The position numbers and the translations under genes are program-made. From an uncultured Candidatus Melainabacteria bacterium (lineage in GTDB: Bacteria > Cyanobacteriota > Vampirovibrionia > Gastranaerophilales > Gastranaerophilaceae), in the NCBI GenBank assembly GCA_945910425.1, contig CAMDYM010000011.1, positions 1-36,884 of the forward strand: 36,884 nucleotides of DNA, read 5' to 3'. The first letter of the stretch is position 1. Every line of letters starts with the position of its first letter. Shown piece after piece: positions 1 to 8,345 of the stretch. The notes below the pieces were generated by a model. The model was not told the DNA's origin. It was given only the letters and a program-made list of their open reading frames with translations, and did not search any database.

Positions 1-176
1 GAAACATAAGCTCTGCCAAGCTCTTGCATCTTTCCGCTCATAAATTCACCGATTTCACTCTGCGGAGTAATAGGATACCCAAAATAGCACTCACAACCCG
101 CATTAACAGCAGCCTGAGCTATTGCATAATTTCCTTTCATTAAAACTTTTTTACCGGTTAAACATTCTACTGCCAT
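1..176 (-). CDS. 2-oxoacid:ferredoxin oxidoreductase alpha subunit, VorB/KorA type (5' part only)
   Basis: Only the first 58 or so residues are in the window; the gene runs off the left edge. The N-terminus contains LMKGNYAIAQAAVNAGC followed by YFGYPITPQSEIGEFM. This is the start typical of the alpha subunit of 2-oxoisovalerate or 2-oxoglutarate ferredoxin oxidoreductases, with the conserved GYPITPQ segment. These cytoplasmic enzymes oxidatively decarboxylate 2-oxoacids to acyl-CoA and reduce ferredoxin. The ATG at 176 has GAGG about a dozen bases upstream and lies 8 bases after the stop of the ferredoxin gene, so the two form one operon, with beta and gamma subunits expected beyond the edge. 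The opening looks slightly more VorB-like than KorA-like to me, but the substrate cannot be decided from this fragment. Confidence 0.85.
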   Translation of the reverse strand, partial: MAVECLTGKKVLMKGNYAIAQAAVNAGCECYFGYPITPQSEIGEFMSGKMQELGRAYV

Positions 177-184
177 AATATTAC

Positions 185-397
185 TTATCCTCTATAAACT
201 TCCGTAATAGCTAAATCAGGACATCTTGTCGCACACATAGCACAGCCCAAACACTCACCCTTTGGATCACAAAATTCAACGACATTATTTCCGAGTTTAT
301 TTGTACGCTCGCTTACTTTTATTAACTTTTTAGGGCATTCCTTAATACATAAATAGCAAGCCTTGCACTTTGTTTCGTCTATAACAATCTTACTCAT
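185..397 (-). CDS. 2x[4Fe-4S] ferredoxin, delta subunit of the adjacent oxidoreductase
   Basis: This 70-residue protein has two ferredoxin cluster motifs. The first is C11-x2-C14-x2-C17-x3-C21-P and the second is C49-x2-C52-x2-C55-x3-C59-P. An additional Cys43 lies between them. Such small dicluster ferredoxins are the electron-accepting subunit (VorD/KorD/PorD type) of 2-oxoacid:ferredoxin oxidoreductases, which fits the alpha-subunit gene that follows 8 bases downstream. I chose the ATG at 397 over an in-frame GTG at 409, because GAGGG ends 5 bases before the ATG and would overlap the GTG. It is the first gene of a minus-strand operon that diverges from the coiled-coil gene at 559. Confidence 0.88.
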   Translation of the reverse strand: MSKIVIDETKCKACYLCIKECPKKLIKVSERTNKLGNNVVEFCDPKGECLGCAMCATRCPDLAITEVYRG

Positions 398-496
398 ACT
401 ATCCCTCACTCAAAATACAATATAATATCATTCTATCACCAATAACAAATTTTAAGCAGTTAATCTTAACATTTGTAATAAATCTGCTTAATTAAA

Positions 497-525
497 TTTA
501 CTAATAATTTTAAGCCTGCTAAAAT
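497..525 (+). promoter_or_regulatory. Sigma-70-type promoter of the giant coiled-coil gene
   Basis: TTTACT (497-502) is separated by 17 bases from TAAAAT (520-525). The -10 is preceded by TGC, making it an extended -10. Predicted transcription starts near 532, leaving a leader of about 27 bases that contains AAGGA 7 bases before the ATG at 559. The same TGCTAAAAT block recurs in front of gatB. Confidence 0.6.
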
Positions 526-558
526 TAAAATATAGGGATAGATTTTAAGGATAATAAA

Positions 559-3500
559 ATGGCTCAGGAATTAGAATTAATTGTTGAATTACTAAGGGAG
601 ATGAAAAACGCTAACAACACAAACTCACAGAGTTTTGACAATTTGTTGGCGGGAATAAATAATAAAATAGATGTTATGGGAAGAAACTCCGCATCAGCAG
701 AGCTTTTAAAGGCTTACATTGGAGAACTTGCAAAAAACCTTGAGGATAAATATTCAACAACCCAATCAAGATTTACTGAAATAGAAAAAGCTTTAAGCGC
801 AATGTTTAAAGTACAAGATGAGCATGTCAAAAATAAAGAAATTAAAGAATTATTCGAAATTTTCACTACAAACCTTAATAATTTCTACTCTGAATCCCGC
901 CAGCAAAAAGCTATTCTTAACGGCATTGAAACAAGATTAGCTGATATCAGTACCGATAAATCAGACAAAGAAGATATCTTAAGAACAATTACGCTTTTGA
1001 GAAATGATTTCGAAAACCTTAATCACAGCTACAAAAGCGCCATTGATAGCGTTAACACGGACTTAAAAGCAATTATTTCTAACATGATAAAACTTGACCA
1101 AACAGACGCTAACACAAAAATTTCAGAACAAGTTGAAATCATGTACAAAGCAACAAACGACATTGTTAATTATTTAACATCAATAGACAAGCGCGATGAG
1201 AACCTTGAAAAAATTCTTTCTAACGTTGCAACAAACGAAAGTTTAAAACTTACTCAAGGTGTAATTGATTCTATTATAAAAAAATCCGAAGAAATCTCCG
1301 AAAAACTTACAACTTTAGCAGACAAAACCGACATTAACGGGCTTGAAATTGCGGCAAGCATTATGAATAACAAACTTGATGAAGTTGTAACAAAAGAATT
1401 ATTTACCAAAATCGCAACAAAAACAGATGCGCTTATTTCTCAAACTGATGAAATAAAACAATCACTGGCTGACGTAACAAAAAATATTGACGCTCAGCCT
1501 GATACCAGAATGTTTGAAGACGCGCTTCAAAATCTGTTCAAACAATTTGAAAGTCTTTCTCAAGATATTAATAAACTTGATTATGCTGAAAATATTACAG
1601 AAATCGATACCCGCATTAATACTATTACACAAGAGTTGTCTGTCATAAAAAATATTGCATCAGACATAAATGAAGCGGTTATGTCAAAAGTTTTAACAGC
1701 TATTGAAGATATTTCTTTTGAAAACCAAAGTTATGATATAAAAAACCACATTTCAAAAATACTGTCTGAACTTCCGCAAAAAGAAGATATCGACAGAATT
1801 TTGGAAAACAATCTACTTAATAAAAGTGCCGTGGAAACTTTGATTGAAAAAACAGATATTTTAGCAGACAAACTCGATAACCTGCCAACTCATCAGGATA
1901 TGGCAACTATTAACAACAATCAGTTAAGCCTTGTTGAAAACCTGCAAGAAGTTGCCCAAAAATCAGATATTGAAGAACTTGAAGCTAAAGCTGATGAAAT
2001 CGAAGAAATGATCGATAAATTAAACTTTGATAATGAATTTGAACAAATTTATGATAAAACTTCAAACATTGAAAGCTGGCTTGTTGACTCAAAACTGAAA
2101 GAAAAATCAGACGAAATACTTTCCCAGTTACCTACAAAAGCAAACCAAAAAGACCTTATAGAAATTCTTTCAACATCTAAAAAAATCGCAACCGATTTGG
2201 AAGAACTTTCTAAAAATACTGATGCAAAAAAAGTAAACAGAACCGTTTCTGAAGTTTACTCAATGATTGAAGACTTAAAAAACGATTTCATTAACACCAC
2301 AGAAATGCACAATGATTCAATAATCGTTGCGCTTTCAGAACTTCAACAATCAGCATCAAATATTGTAACAGTAGAAGATTTTGACCGTTTTAGCGAAGAT
2401 TTAAAAACATTTATTGAAAATCTTACCTTAAATCTTGAAGCGCTAAAAACCGGTACCGCAACTATTGATACCTCAATTACCGAAATCAAAGAACTGCTTG
2501 AAACAAAAAAATCTCAGGCTCAAGAATTGGATTCGGCAAACAACAAATTATTATCACAATTTGAATCATATGTTTTGGAATTAAAAACAGCACTTGATAA
2601 TACGGATTCTAACGCCCAAATCTCATCAAAATTAACAAACCTGGAAGAATCTCTTTCAAACTTGAAATCAACAAATGAAAGTACGTTATCTGAAATAATT
2701 TCAAGGCTTGAAAATCTGCCAAGTGCCATACCTTCAGATAATTTAGAAGATTCAACGTCAGAACTTTCCGAAATAAAGAATCAAATAAAAACTCTTGGAA
2801 CTTCGTTTAATTCGTTAAACTTCAACAAAGATTCAAACGAAAACAATATCTCTGAATTTATCTCAGAAAAACTTGAAGAATTAAGCTGCGATATTGAAAC
2901 ACAAATAAACAGCGGATTTGTTTATAATACTGAACTTATTGAAGAAAAAACAGCGCTAATGCTTGATTTAATTAAAGAATTACGTCATTCAAACAGCGGA
3001 AACATCGACATGTATGAACGATTAACCGTTGCAGACAACAAATTAATTGATTTCAAGCAGGAATTAGAACTTGTAAACACCGATATTGTTAATAACATTA
3101 ATGAAAGAAATGAAATTCTTATAAAAGAACTTACACCAATAAAAGAATTATTATCAAATATGTTATCTAATATGGTTCAATCAAGTTTTGGTGAAATCTT
3201 CGAACCGCTTGAAGTTGTCAGAAAATCCGTAAATGAAAACGTATTAGATCCTGATACAACCGAAAAGTTAGAAGAAATTTATACAAAAATATCTAATGAA
3301 ATCAGTGCAAATGAAAATAACTTAAGAGATTTTATGTTATCAGATATTGATGCGGTTTTAATTAAAATTGACTCGTTAAAATCTGAACTTGAAAGTACAA
3401 TATCTGCAATAACTCCTGCTGATGTATCAGAGATTAAAGAATTTAGAGAATTTGCAGCACAAATAAACGATTTTAGAAAAGAACAGCAGGAACTTTTTGA

Positions 3501-5415
3501 AAAAATTTCTAACGATATTCAAACTTCTATATCCGAACAATTTGTAAACCAAAGAGAAGATATTAAATCATTATTGGCGGTTTACGATAACAGCGGAGCA
3601 ATTCTTGAGGCTATCGAAAACTTAAAACTAAAACTAAACAATTCAACAACAGATGATGATTTTGAAACTAACGAATATGAAAAAGAGTTTGAAACTTCAA
3701 AATTAGTTGAAATAAAAGAAGATTTTGAGAAATTTTCAATACTTTTAAGCGATTTGTCAGATAAAAACCCTGAACTTGAAGAAGTTCTAAACACTATAAA
3801 AACAAAACTTGACTCAGTACCTGAGGAAGATAACGGAGAAGAGATTGATATTATAGACGAAGAATCTGACAATTTTGATGTAGTTAAAGCTCTTGAACTC
3901 ATGCAGGAAGATATCAAAAATCTTCAAAATGACATTAAAACTACAGGTTCTGTTGATAAAACATGGCTTGAAGAAGTCAAAAACTATATAGCAGGTGACG
4001 ACATTCGTTCTATGCTTGCTCAAATCAACAGCAAAATCGATGTTTTAGCGCTTTCTGATAATACAGATTGGGTTGAAGATATAAAACAGGTAATATCTGA
4101 TTTAGGACAAACTGATGTTAGCGGTTTCATTGAATCAAATAACGAGATTCAATCAATGCTTAACCTTATCAACGAAAAAATTGATATTCTTGCCTCAACC
4201 GATAATTCTGCCGATTTTGAAGATATCAGATTTACTCTTGATTCTATTGAGTCAAAGTTAAGTGCGCAAGAAAACGGAAACGAAGGTAAAAAATTATCTG
4301 ACTCGGATGCTAAAATCACATCAATGCTTGAGGTTTTGAACCACAAAATAGATGTTCTTGCAAGTTATGATGACACAGAAACCCAGGATGCTTTAGATGA
4401 TGTTAAGGCTCTAATTTTAGAACAAAAAGACAATCTTGATAAGCTTGATAACAACAACAATACAAACGCGTTTAAAAAATGTCTTGATGAACTGACCGTT
4501 GAAGTTAATAATATTAATTCAAACAACTCTCAGGAAATTCAAAAATCTCTGAAAGATATGAAAGAATCAATTATGGCTGCCGTTGTAACCATTTTTGAAC
4601 AAGTATCTTTCATTGAAGAAACAGAAGACATTAAAGATTTTGTTGAAGAAAAAACCGACGAAATCAATAAAAACCTTGTCGAAGTAACCGAACAGTTAAA
4701 GCAAATAACCAACACTGATACGGATTATTCATATTCAATGCAGGATATTGAATCTGATTTGGCAAAATTAAGACTTGCACTAAAAGAACTTCAAGACTCC
4801 GAACAAGATACAAACTCAGAACAACTAACATTTATTATTGACAATATTAATCGTATAGGATCAACTGTAGAAGACCTTCAAAGTACAATTTCTCAAGAAG
4901 AAAATGTTTCAGATTCAATAGGGAAAATAATTAATGACCAACTGTCAACAAAAGTTGACAAAGTTACAAAGCTTATTGAACGCTCTAATAACTCCGATAA
5001 AGTTATGCGTCAGGCATTAATTTATATAGGAGAATGGATTGACTCAACAAGTGAAAGAATAGATAAAATTTCAACAAACTCAGATGAGATTGTTGATGTT
5101 AAATCTTCAATAGAAAGCTTAAAGACAGTAATTCCGCAGCACACAAATATACTTAACTCTATTGAAGAAAAATTTGATGAACAACAGGAACGATTAGCTT
5201 TCTTTGAAAAACAAATAAACAAACTTTGTAATATGGAAGACAGATTTGAGCAGCAGCAGGAAAGAATTGACAGACTTGAAATGTCTTTAGAAAAAATTCT
5301 TTCAGCGGTTGAAGAAATTGATGATTCAAAAGTTACAAGAAAAATTGACAAAATCGATAAACAACTTTTGAAATTAAGCACAAATATAGAGAAATTAGCA
5401 TCATATGTTGACTAG
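559..5415 (+). CDS. Giant coiled-coil protein of unknown function (1618 aa)
   Basis: I do not recognise a family. The whole protein is rich in Lys, Glu, Asp, Asn, Ser, Leu and Ile with heptad-like spacing, which points to long, interrupted coiled coils. There is no signal peptide and no membrane segment, so it is probably cytoplasmic. A short motif, LL/ML-x2-3-[IL]N-x-KID[VI][ML], occurs four times: near residues 29-40 and again starting at residues 1151, 1199 and 1255. The C-terminal 100 residues keep strict Leu/Ile spacing, ending in KLSTNIEKLASYVD. Cys is almost absent. The start ATG has AAGGA 7 bases upstream and a good promoter. The stop overlaps the start of the GlcD-type gene by 11 bases, so the two are probably cotranscribed. 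SMC, kinesin-like and tape-measure proteins were considered, but no ATPase or hydrophobic tape-measure segments are visible. A structural or scaffold role is inference. Confidence 0.8.
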   Translation: MAQELELIVELLREMKNANNTNSQSFDNLLAGINNKIDVMGRNSASAELLKAYIGELAKNLEDKYSTTQSRFTEIEKALSAMFKVQDEHVKNKEIKELFEIFTTNLNNFYSESRQQKAILNGIETRLADISTDKSDKEDILRTITLLRNDFENLNHSYKSAIDSVNTDLKAIISNMIKLDQTDANTKISEQVEIMYKATNDIVNYLTSIDKRDENLEKILSNVATNESLKLTQGVIDSIIKKSEEISEKLTTLADKTDINGLEIAASIMNNKLDEVVTKELFTKIATKTDALISQTDEIKQSLADVTKNIDAQPDTRMFEDALQNLFKQFESLSQDINKLDYAENITEIDTRINTITQELSVIKNIASDINEAVMSKVLTAIEDISFENQSYDIKNHISKILSELPQKEDIDRILENNLLNKSAVETLIEKTDILADKLDNLPTHQDMATINNNQLSLVENLQEVAQKSDIEELEAKADEIEEMIDKLNFDNEFEQIYDKTSNIESWLVDSKLKEKSDEILSQLPTKANQKDLIEILSTSKKIATDLEELSKNTDAKKVNRTVSEVYSMIEDLKNDFINTTEMHNDSIIVALSELQQSASNIVTVEDFDRFSEDLKTFIENLTLNLEALKTGTATIDTSITEIKELLETKKSQAQELDSANNKLLSQFESYVLELKTALDNTDSNAQISSKLTNLEESLSNLKSTNESTLSEIISRLENLPSAIPSDNLEDSTSELSEIKNQIKTLGTSFNSLNFNKDSNENNISEFISEKLEELSCDIETQINSGFVYNTELIEEKTALMLDLIKELRHSNSGNIDMYERLTVADNKLIDFKQELELVNTDIVNNINERNEILIKELTPIKELLSNMLSNMVQSSFGEIFEPLEVVRKSVNENVLDPDTTEKLEEIYTKISNEISANENNLRDFMLSDIDAVLIKIDSLKSELESTISAITPADVSEIKEFREFAAQINDFRKEQQELFEKISNDIQTSISEQFVNQREDIKSLLAVYDNSGAILEAIENLKLKLNNSTTDDDFETNEYEKEFETSKLVEIKEDFEKFSILLSDLSDKNPELEEVLNTIKTKLDSVPEEDNGEEIDIIDEESDNFDVVKALELMQEDIKNLQNDIKTTGSVDKTWLEEVKNYIAGDDIRSMLAQINSKIDVLALSDNTDWVEDIKQVISDLGQTDVSGFIESNNEIQSMLNLINEKIDILASTDNSADFEDIRFTLDSIESKLSAQENGNEGKKLSDSDAKITSMLEVLNHKIDVLASYDDTETQDALDDVKALILEQKDNLDKLDNNNNTNAFKKCLDELTVEVNNINSNNSQEIQKSLKDMKESIMAAVVTIFEQVSFIEETEDIKDFVEEKTDEINKNLVEVTEQLKQITNTDTDYSYSMQDIESDLAKLRLALKELQDSEQDTNSEQLTFIIDNINRIGSTVEDLQSTISQEENVSDSIGKIINDQLSTKVDKVTKLIERSNNSDKVMRQALIYIGEWIDSTSERIDKISTNSDEIVDVKSSIESLKTVIPQHTNILNSIEEKFDEQQERLAFFEKQINKLCNMEDRFEQQQERIDRLEMSLEKILSAVEEIDDSKVTRKIDKIDKQLLKLSTNIEKLASYVD

Positions 5416-6790
5416 TAATTTAATAAAAGAACTTAATAAAACTTTCCCCAAAGAAAATATCCTCACAGAAACCGAAGAGCGATATGTATATTCTGTTGAT
5501 GCTTCAAATAATATTTTTGCAAAAACAGAGCTTCCTGACGCGGTTATTTTTGTAGAAACAATAGAGCAGGTTCAACAGATTGTCAAAATTGCAAATAAAT
5601 ATATGACACCGATAATTTGCAGAGGCGCAGGCACAAACACGGTAGGAGCATGCGTTCCTGTTCATGGCGGAATAATCTTGAATTTTTCAAAAATGAATAA
5701 AATTCTTGAAATTAATCCTGAAAATATGACAGCAAGAGTTCAACCTGGAGTAATTGTAGGAGATTTGCAGCAGAAAGTTGAAAAAATCGGACTTTTTTAC
5801 CCTCCAGACCCGTCAAATTTAAAAGTTTCCACAATCGGCGGTAGTATTGCACAAAACTCAGCAGGTGCAAGATGTTTTAAATACGGTGCAACAAAAGATT
5901 ATGTAATTGACATGCTTGTTGTAACAGCTGACGGAAAACTTATCAGAACAGGTTCAAATACAATTAAAAACGCCGCAGGATATAATCTTGGAAGTCTTTT
6001 TATAGGTTCAGAAGGAACACTTGGAATTGTCGTTGAAGCTACATTAAAACTTATTACAAAACCTCAAGCATCACAAGTGATTATGGCTTATTTTGATTCG
6101 GTTGAGGATTCTGTTGTAGCCGTAAATAAAATCATAGAAAAACAAGTTTGTCCGACTACAATTGATTTTATGGATAAAAATGCAATTCAAACAGTTGAAA
6201 AATATTATCCTACAGGGCTTTTAACAGATAAAGAATCGGCTTTAATTATTGAAATAGACGGTTATAAACAAGCACTTGAAATTCAGCGCAGTACAATTTG
6301 CGAAACTTTAAAAGAAAATAACGCATCAAAAATACAATTTTCATCAAATACAAAAGAAGCCGATAAAATATGGTCAGCCAGAAGACTTTCAATGGCAGCC
6401 TGCACCAAGCTTCGTCCAAACGTAACAACAGATGATGTTATTGTCCCGCGAGAAAACCTTGCAAAACTTGTTAAAGGGATTCAAGAAATCTGTACCCGCC
6501 ACAAGCTTAATATCTGCATGGTAGGGCATGTGGGGGACGGTAGTATTCACCCTCAAATCCCGATTGATTATAACGACAAAGACGAATATAAGCATTACAA
6601 AATCGCAAAATCCGAGATTTACCACCTGACCGTAACCTTAGGCGGAACAATTTCAGGCGAACACGGAATCGGTTTAGAAAAAAAAGCCTACCTTCCGCAC
6701 GTTGTCGAAGGGGGCGCATTAGATTATATGCGCCAAATCAAGAAAATCTTTGACCCGAATAATATCCTTAACCCTTATAAAATATTTTAG
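5405..6790 (+). CDS. glcD: FAD-linked oxidase, GlcD / D-lactate dehydrogenase family
   Basis: This 461-residue protein has the two domains of the vanillyl-alcohol-oxidase-type flavoproteins. An N-terminal FAD-binding half contains CRGAGTN (residues 72-78) and a PPDPSN...IGGSIAQNSAG segment (about 133-154). A C-terminal FAD-oxidase half contains GHVGDGSIHP, the metal-binding HxGDGxxH, and ends with GEHGIGLEKK. The family oxidises 2-hydroxyacids such as glycolate or D-lactate, usually passing electrons to an Fe-S partner (GlcF) or an Etf. No glcE or glcF is next to it; etfBA lie 12 kb away on the other strand, and a functional link to them is only a guess. Length is normal. The ATG lies inside the end of the preceding gene with no clear Shine-Dalgarno sequence, so translational coupling is likely. 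Substrate is unresolved. Confidence 0.85.
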   Translation: MLTSNLIKELNKTFPKENILTETEERYVYSVDASNNIFAKTELPDAVIFVETIEQVQQIVKIANKYMTPIICRGAGTNTVGACVPVHGGIILNFSKMNKILEINPENMTARVQPGVIVGDLQQKVEKIGLFYPPDPSNLKVSTIGGSIAQNSAGARCFKYGATKDYVIDMLVVTADGKLIRTGSNTIKNAAGYNLGSLFIGSEGTLGIVVEATLKLITKPQASQVIMAYFDSVEDSVVAVNKIIEKQVCPTTIDFMDKNAIQTVEKYYPTGLLTDKESALIIEIDGYKQALEIQRSTICETLKENNASKIQFSSNTKEADKIWSARRLSMAACTKLRPNVTTDDVIVPRENLAKLVKGIQEICTRHKLNICMVGHVGDGSIHPQIPIDYNDKDEYKHYKIAKSEIYHLTVTLGGTISGEHGIGLEKKAYLPHVVEGGALDYMRQIKKIFDPNNILNPYKIF

Positions 6791-6792
6791 TG

Positions 6793-6900
6793 GCAAGGGG
6801 TAAATATAAAGGTGCCGATAGGATTTGTCAAGCTTAACGTCATTCCGATGGATGTGACATTTACCCCAAAGCTGCCGAGCTGCTTTCAGGGTGACAAGAC
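6793..6900 (+). repeat. Repeat-like sequence downstream of the pilin gene
   Basis: This non-coding stretch separates the convergent GlcD and pilin genes. GGGGTAAAT at 6797-6805 is matched by ATTTACCCC at 6859-6867. Between them lies ACGTCATTCCGATGG, which resembles the widespread interspersed repeats that carry CGTCATTCCG. A further small inverted sequence, AAAGC...GCTTT, follows near 6868-6886. The stretch is richer in G and C than its surroundings. Whether it also terminates the pilin transcript is unclear, because no T-run follows. Family membership of the repeat is inference and needs a genome-wide search. Confidence 0.45.
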
Positions 6901-6908
6901 TTGCTGAC

Positions 6909-7604
6909 TTACTTATTATCCAAATCTATATCATAAGTATTACCACCATTGCCAAACAAACGACTGGTATTAGGACAATTACCCGACGGACACCAACGCT
7001 GTTTGACCGTAACATCTTTCCAAGGATAAATCACATTGATATCGTCAGTATACATCTTTTTATTCATACTATTAGTAAAATACATTACATACCTATCCTT
7101 GCCAAGCACATTCGGCCCCGAAAATCCGTTTACATCAACCAAAATCGGCCACTCATCATTACTGTAAAGATAATAACTCATCCCTGAAGCATCTATAAAG
7201 GCATAACTACCGTTAATACAACCTTTACCATTACTTGTTACAACTGAGCCTTGACCTGATTCTCCGTTACATTCCCAGCATTTTTTTGCATTATTCTCAA
7301 AACAAGTTGTTACACCCGCAAAATAAGCAGATAACGCTCTGAAATTCTTTCCAATCAAACCTTTACCTGTATTCGCTCCTGTTGAAACAAAACCGCCATC
7401 TGCTGTACTCACAATAGCACCGTCCTCAAGTGCTGATTTTAAAGCCTGGTTTAAGGTGCTGTAAGCCTTTCTATAAGATGCCTGATAACGTTTTTCACTA
7501 ATTTTTGCCATTAGATTTGGGATGGTAAGTGCAGCAACAACACCGATTATACCAAGGGTAATTAAAGTTTCTGCCAGTGTAAAAGCTGCTTTTTTAACCC
7601 TCAC
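6909..7604 (-). CDS. Type IV pilin-like / pseudopilin protein with prepilin cleavage motif
   Basis: The N-terminus reads VKKAA then FTLAETLITLGIIGVVAAL. This is a class III prepilin signal: basic leader, cleavage before Phe, Glu at +5 and a hydrophobic helix that spans the membrane and builds the filament core. The body has four Cys in CFENNAKKCWEC and GKGC and a C-terminal region with DVNGFSGPNVLGKD. Such proteins are processed by prepilin peptidase and assembled by a type IV pilus or type II secretion apparatus, none of which is encoded in this window. The frame stays open upstream to an ATG at 7784, but those codons lie in palindromic repeat DNA and read like translated repeats. I therefore favour the GTG at 7604, six codons before the cleavage site. 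AAGGA sits almost on top of this GTG, so the start is uncertain. The mature part would be about 225 residues. Confidence 0.75.
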   Translation of the reverse strand: MRVKKAAFTLAETLITLGIIGVVAALTIPNLMAKISEKRYQASYRKAYSTLNQALKSALEDGAIVSTADGGFVSTGANTGKGLIGKNFRALSAYFAGVTTCFENNAKKCWECNGESGQGSVVTSNGKGCINGSYAFIDASGMSYYLYSNDEWPILVDVNGFSGPNVLGKDRYVMYFTNSMNKKMYTDDINVIYPWKDVTVKQRWCPSGNCPNTSRLFGNGGNTYDIDLDNK

Positions 7605-7850
7605 ATCCTTTTCTGTCCTTCGGACACCCTCTCCCGCACACGGGCAAGGGTAAACATTACAGTCATTCTTACGACAGCTCTTCTTGTAGGCGAAGAATGA
7701 GCCGTACAAGGGAGGGTACCCCTTGAGGGTAAAGTCAGAATCTGTCAATGTTGATCCTTCCCGTAGGGAGTATTTCATCAGCATGGATAGATTCCGGATC
7801 CGGTCCGGAATAACGTTACATTTGTCGAAAGGAGAAAAACCTAAAAAGTT
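7605..7850. repeat. Mosaic of short palindromic elements upstream of the pilin gene
   Basis: About 250 bases are packed with GC-rich inverted repeats in an AT-rich genome. From left to right these are: GTCC-TTC-GGAC (about 7615-7624); CTCCCGCACACGGG; TCATTCTT...AAGAATGA (about 7663-7701); CAAGGG-n7-CCCTTG (about 7707-7725); CTTCCC-GTA-GGGAG (about 7757-7771); and ATTCCGGA-n5-TCCGGAAT (7791-7811). A run of eight C follows at about 7852-7859. Several pieces resemble interspersed palindromic repeats common in bacterial genomes. All of it to 7784 is open in the pilin frame. No other gene is visible here. Confidence 0.6.
7791..7811. repeat. Perfect 8-bp-arm palindrome ATTCCGGA-n5-TCCGGAAT
   Basis: The arms at 7791-7798 and 7804-7811 are perfectly complementary around TCCGG. 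The surrounding GATAG...AACG context matches the general look of intergenic repeats that carry ATTCCGGATC...TCCGGAAT. It marks the upstream end of the repeat mosaic next to the pilin gene. Confidence 0.6.
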
Positions 7851-7940
7851 ACCCCCCCCGATTTTTGAAGCCCTGATTGAATTTTAGGCATTTTAGTATC
7901 TTTTTTCATATTTTTGCTCCTTTTTATTCATTATATCAAA

Positions 7941-7958
7941 TTTGTAAACATTTGTAAA
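7941..7958 (+). promoter_or_regulatory. Tandem TTTGTAAA half-sites upstream of the small gene at 8037
   Basis: TTTGTAAA occurs at 7941-7948 and again at 7951-7958, ten bases apart or one helical turn. A possible -10, TATAAA, lies at 8001-8006, with no convincing -35. The same half-site builds a perfect palindrome at 34972-34988 in front of another small unknown gene. A shared regulator is inference. Nothing else is recognisable between 7860 and 8036. Confidence 0.35.
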
Positions 7959-8036
7959 TATATTATTTAAATTACTAAAGTTTTTCATTAATTGTTCCGA
8001 TATAAAAGTTACGGTTACAAATAATGAGGTTTAAAT

Positions 8037-8258
8037 ATGGAATTTAAATTTGATGAAACTAGATTACTTGAACACAAAGATAATCCTTTTAACGAAAGTA
8101 ACAGCTATTTAATTCTTTCCACAAATCGGGATGTGCAAGAAAATGAAATGAATAATATTATTCAAATCATTGATGAAACGGGAACCGAAGTAAATTGTAC
8201 GTACGATAAATTTGTTGAGATATTTGATGAGGAGGGCTTCGCAGGCTTTATAATGTAA
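8037..8258 (+). CDS. Small acidic protein of unknown function (73 aa)
   Basis: I do not recognise a family. The protein is strongly acidic (many Asp and Glu, few Lys), has a single Cys in EVNCTYDKF, and shows no signal peptide or membrane segment, so it is probably a cytoplasmic globular protein. The ATG is preceded by GAGG with 6-7 bases spacing. It is a single-gene unit: the repeat-flanked pilin gene diverges upstream, and a strong terminator follows at 8287. The predicted body FDETRLLEHKDNPFNESNSYLIL suggests mixed alpha/beta structure. The tandem TTTGTAAA sites upstream may control it. Confidence 0.65.
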   Translation: MEFKFDETRLLEHKDNPFNESNSYLILSTNRDVQENEMNNIIQIIDETGTEVNCTYDKFVEIFDEEGFAGFIM

Positions 8259-8286
8259 AAAAATTTAATATGTATGAAAAAGATTT

Positions 8287-8319
8287 AACAGGTACTTAAA
8301 AAATTTTTAAGTACCTGTT
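8287..8319 (+). terminator. Terminator after the 73-aa protein gene
   Basis: AACAGGTACTTAAAA and TTTTAAGTACCTGTT form a long hairpin of about 15 base pairs, followed by TTGTC. The T-rich side sits in the stem rather than as a clean trailing run, so efficiency is uncertain. It separates the gene ending at 8258 from rsmH. Confidence 0.65.
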
Positions 8320-8330
8320 TTGTCGATTTA

Positions 8331-8339
8331 TGATAATAT
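8331..8339 (+). promoter_or_regulatory. Extended -10 promoter of rsmH, predicting a leaderless mRNA
   Basis: TGATAATAT is an extended -10 (TG-n-TAATAT). The hexamer ends 6 bases before the ATG at 8346, so transcription should start at or within a base or two of the A of the start codon. No Shine-Dalgarno sequence is present in front of that ATG, which agrees. Confidence 0.5.
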
Positions 8340-8345
8340 AGATTT

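Noticed and set aside
3582-4023. Minus-strand ORFs inside the coiled-coil gene (also at 2520-2729, 4149-4346 and 5022-5381)
   Set aside because: Ser-rich reversed reading of Glu/Asp/Lys codons, no start signals; they are complementary-strand artefacts of the coiled-coil gene.
6891-7187. Plus-strand 98-codon ORF opposite the pilin gene
   Set aside because: It is the shadow of the pilin coding strand, without Shine-Dalgarno sequence or recognisable composition.
7605-7784. N-terminal 60-residue extension of the pilin frame starting at ATG 7784
   Set aside because: The codons coincide with several palindromic repeats and lie in front of a standard prepilin leader; such a long leader before FTLAE would be abnormal. 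The open frame is more likely a by-product of the repeats.
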